NCBI GenBank assembly: GCA_016296435.1
Contig: JAEDJI010000032.1
Location: 1 to 8,329, forward strand
DNA length: 8,329 nucleotides
DNA from: Bacilli bacterium
Lineage (GTDB): Bacteria; Bacillota_I; Bacilli_A; RF39; UBA660
Direction: 5' to 3'
Below are positions 7,301 to 8,329 of the stretch, piece by piece. Position 1 is the stretch's first letter; each line of letters begins with the position of its first letter. The translations under genes and the position numbers were made by a program. The notes beneath the pieces are model-generated. The model did not search any database and was not told the origin of the DNA. It saw only the letters and a program-made list of their open reading frames with translations.

Positions 7301-7461
7301 ATAATTCTAATGAGTATTTTGATTCTGTAGTAAAAGAATTCAATGACTATATCAAAAAAGAAACATTATCTTTAGAAATAATAAAAGATAAAAATATTGA
7401 TAATAAACAACTTGTTAATGATATTGAAGTGTCATTTGATGTAGAAAAAGTACTTATGTAG
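4387..7461 (+). CDS. ileS: Isoleucyl-tRNA synthetase, type 2 (eukaryote-like), with GLHH motif
   Basis: A class I synthetase that attaches isoleucine to tRNA(Ile) in the cytoplasm and edits mischarged valine. At 1024 residues it is longer than the usual bacterial type 1 (about 920). Its N-terminus ([14 protein letters not shown], 42-55) and [20 protein letters not shown] block are those of type 2. The HIGH position reads Gly52-Leu53-His54-His55. The CP1 editing domain shows WTTTPWTL (from Trp219) and [16 protein letters not shown] (307-322). Cysteine pairs at 179/182, 383/386, 455/457 and 495/498 suggest zinc sites. KMSKS is intact at 585-589. The anticodon-binding domain shows [15 protein letters not shown] (from Asp709), followed by a divergent C-terminal domain. 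The start is set by AAGGAGG (4376-4382), 4 bases before the ATG, right after the T-box terminator. It is a single-gene unit with its own promoter. Type 2 enzymes are naturally insensitive to mupirocin. Confidence 0.97.
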   Translation: [1024 protein letters not shown]

Positions 7462-7473
7462 ATAGGTACTTTT
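7446..7473 (+). terminator. Possible weak terminator overlapping the ileS stop
   Basis: AAAAGTACTTAT (7446-7457) pairs over 12 positions, one a T-G wobble, with ATAGGTACTTTT (7462-7473) around the loop GTAG. The loop holds most of the ileS stop codon (7459-7461). The only T-run is the TTTT that forms the end of the 3' arm, followed by ACTATG, so this is not a strong intrinsic terminator. It may protect the message end or slow polymerase; some readthrough into uppS is likely. Confidence 0.4.
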
Positions 7474-7502
7474 ACTATGAGTGTAAAGTAAAATAAATAT
7501 TT

Positions 7503-7532
7503 TATAATAATTTAAAATTTATATGTTATAAT
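7503..7532 (+). promoter_or_regulatory. Promoter region of uppS (two overlapping -10 candidates)
   Basis: A perfect TATAAT at 7527-7532 is preceded by TGT, giving a TGN extended -10, but has no recognisable -35 at 16-18 bases. Its start would fall near 7539, inside the ribosome site AAGGAGG (7538-7544), leaving a leader of only about 13 bases. A second TATAAT at 7503-7508 also has a poor -35 but would give a leader of about 37 bases with the ribosome site whole. Which one works cannot be told from the sequence. Confidence 0.5.
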
Positions 7533-7551
7533 TTATGAAGGAGGAAAATAT

Positions 7552-8256
7552 ATGAATGAGTTAAAACATGTTGGTATAATTGTTGATGGCAATGGAAGAT
7601 GGGCTACAAAAAGAAATAAATCTAGAAGTGAAGGACATCTTGAAGGTTCAAAAAACTTAGAAAAATTAATTTTAAATATAAGTGAATCCAATATAAAAGT
7701 ACTTAGTTTATACGTTTTTTCTACTGAAAACTTCAAACGCGATAAAAATGAAGTTGATTATTTAATGAATCTATTTACTAAATGGTTTAAAATTATTAAT
7801 AAAAAATATAAAAATAAAAATATTAAGATATTATTCTCTGGTAGAAAAGAAAATTTAGATAAAAAGATTATTAAAGAAATAGAATCTTTAGAACATGAAA
7901 CAAATGACAATACTGGATTAATAGTTAATTTTTGCCTTAACTATGGAGGACGTGCCGAAATAGTAGATGCTACTAAAAAGATATGTAGTGATGTTATAAA
8001 CGATAAAATTAATATTAACAATTTAGATGAAAAAATATTTGGAGAATATTTATATAATAATCTACCTGATCTAGATTTACTTATTAGAACTAGCGGTGAG
8101 CAAAGAATAAGTAATTTTATGCTATGGCAATTATCCTATGCAGAACTTTTCTTTACAAATACATTATTTCCTGATTTTACTTATGAAGAATTTGCTAATA
8201 TAGTTAATTCTTATATGAAACGAGATCGTAGATTTGGTGGAACTAATAAAAATTAA
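7552..8256 (+). CDS. uppS: Undecaprenyl diphosphate synthase (isoprenyl transferase)
   Basis: UppS is a cis-prenyltransferase. It adds isopentenyl diphosphate units to farnesyl diphosphate to build the C55 carrier lipid for peptidoglycan and other wall polymers, acting at the cytoplasmic membrane face. The 234 residues show all family blocks. HVGIIVDGNGRWA (6-18) has the metal-binding Asp12, with Val where most members have Met before the Asp. SLYVFSTENFKR follows, then NYGGRAEIVDA. Next is LIRTSGEQRISNFMLWQ, with Arg179, Arg185 and Ser187 for the diphosphate and Glu198 as the second metal ligand in YAELFF. The length is slightly below the common 240-260. The start is fixed by AAGGAGG (7538-7544), 7 bases before the ATG. 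In many Firmicutes uppS is followed by cdsA; here a terminator-like structure follows and the window ends, so that link cannot be seen. Confidence 0.97.
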   Translation: MNELKHVGIIVDGNGRWATKRNKSRSEGHLEGSKNLEKLILNISESNIKVLSLYVFSTENFKRDKNEVDYLMNLFTKWFKIINKKYKNKNIKILFSGRKENLDKKIIKEIESLEHETNDNTGLIVNFCLNYGGRAEIVDATKKICSDVINDKININNLDEKIFGEYLYNNLPDLDLLIRTSGEQRISNFMLWQLSYAELFFTNTLFPDFTYEEFANIVNSYMKRDRRFGGTNKN

Positions 8257-8264
8257 AATTTATA

Positions 8265-8324
8265 AAATGATTACTTATAATACAAAACTAGACATCTAAT
8301 AAAAAAAGTAGTCATTTGCTTTTT
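8265..8324 (+). terminator. Terminator-like structure after uppS, with two competing hairpins
   Basis: AAATGATTACTT (8265-8276) can pair over 12 positions, one a T-G wobble, with AAGTAGTCATTT (8306-8317) around a 29-base loop, followed after GC by TTTTT (8320-8324). Alternatively AAAAAG (8303-8308) pairs with CTTTTT (8319-8324), using part of the same sequence. The first form, with its T-run, fits a terminator ending the uppS transcript. The overlap of the two forms could also be an attenuator for a gene beyond the window. The end of the window prevents a decision. Confidence 0.5.
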
Positions 8325-8329
8325 AAATT

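Noticed and set aside
4387..7461. ileS as a recently acquired mobile resistance gene (mupA-like)
   Set aside because: Its base composition and codon use match its neighbours, it sits in a housekeeping context with its own T-box, and no transposase or repeat flanks it. It looks like the resident gene.
1..8329. tRNA or rRNA genes, CRISPR arrays, insertion sequences, toxin-antitoxin or defence genes
   Set aside because: No cloverleaf, regularly spaced repeat, transposase or defence motif was found by reading both strands; the gaps between genes are filled by the regulatory elements listed.

Overview
This AT-rich window looks like ordinary low-GC Firmicutes chromosome (Bacilli/Erysipelotrichia or an uncultured gut lineage such as RF39). 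The grounds are a short Gram-positive-type primary sigma factor, the dnaG-sigA-trmK gene order, strong AGGAGG ribosome sites, and a T-box riboswitch on an aminoacyl-tRNA synthetase gene. Tryptophan is written TGG throughout and no gene needs an in-frame TGA, so the standard bacterial code fits and a Mycoplasma-type code does not. The exact taxon cannot be fixed from sequence reading alone.

Layout. From 1 to 3535 (plus strand) lies a tight operon: an extended -10 promoter, then dnaG (primase), sigA/rpoD (housekeeping sigma, GTG start) and trmK (tRNA m1A22 methyltransferase), with gaps of 5 bases and an overlap of 1 base. A hairpin with U-tract at 3536-3577 separates this operon from a convergent small minus-strand gene (3576-3998) that resembles the VrrA/YqfQ family and has an Asn/Ser-rich tail. 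Positions 3999-4386 hold no protein gene but are dense with signals: the minus-strand promoter of the YqfQ-like gene, a strong unexplained 48-base hairpin, the ileS promoter, and a compact Ile-specific T-box leader ending in an intrinsic terminator. ileS (4387-7461) encodes a large type-2 (eukaryote-like) isoleucyl-tRNA synthetase whose HIGH motif reads GLHH. After a 90-base gap comes uppS (7552-8256), undecaprenyl diphosphate synthase, followed by a terminator-like structure at the window end.

How the genes work together. The first operon joins replication priming, global promoter recognition and tRNA modification, the classic macromolecular-synthesis arrangement. ileS is set apart by its own tRNA-sensing control. 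uppS makes the lipid carrier for cell-wall synthesis, which argues for a walled bacterium rather than a true mollicute. Four promoters that can be read here carry a TGN extended -10, and the sigma factor encoded in the same window keeps the region 3.0 residues known to read that element.

No new multi-gene system is evident. The points most worth a second look are the altered HIGH motif of IleRS (linked by family knowledge to strong mupirocin resistance), the orphan hairpin at 4096-4143, and the divergent YqfQ-like gene with its low-complexity tail.
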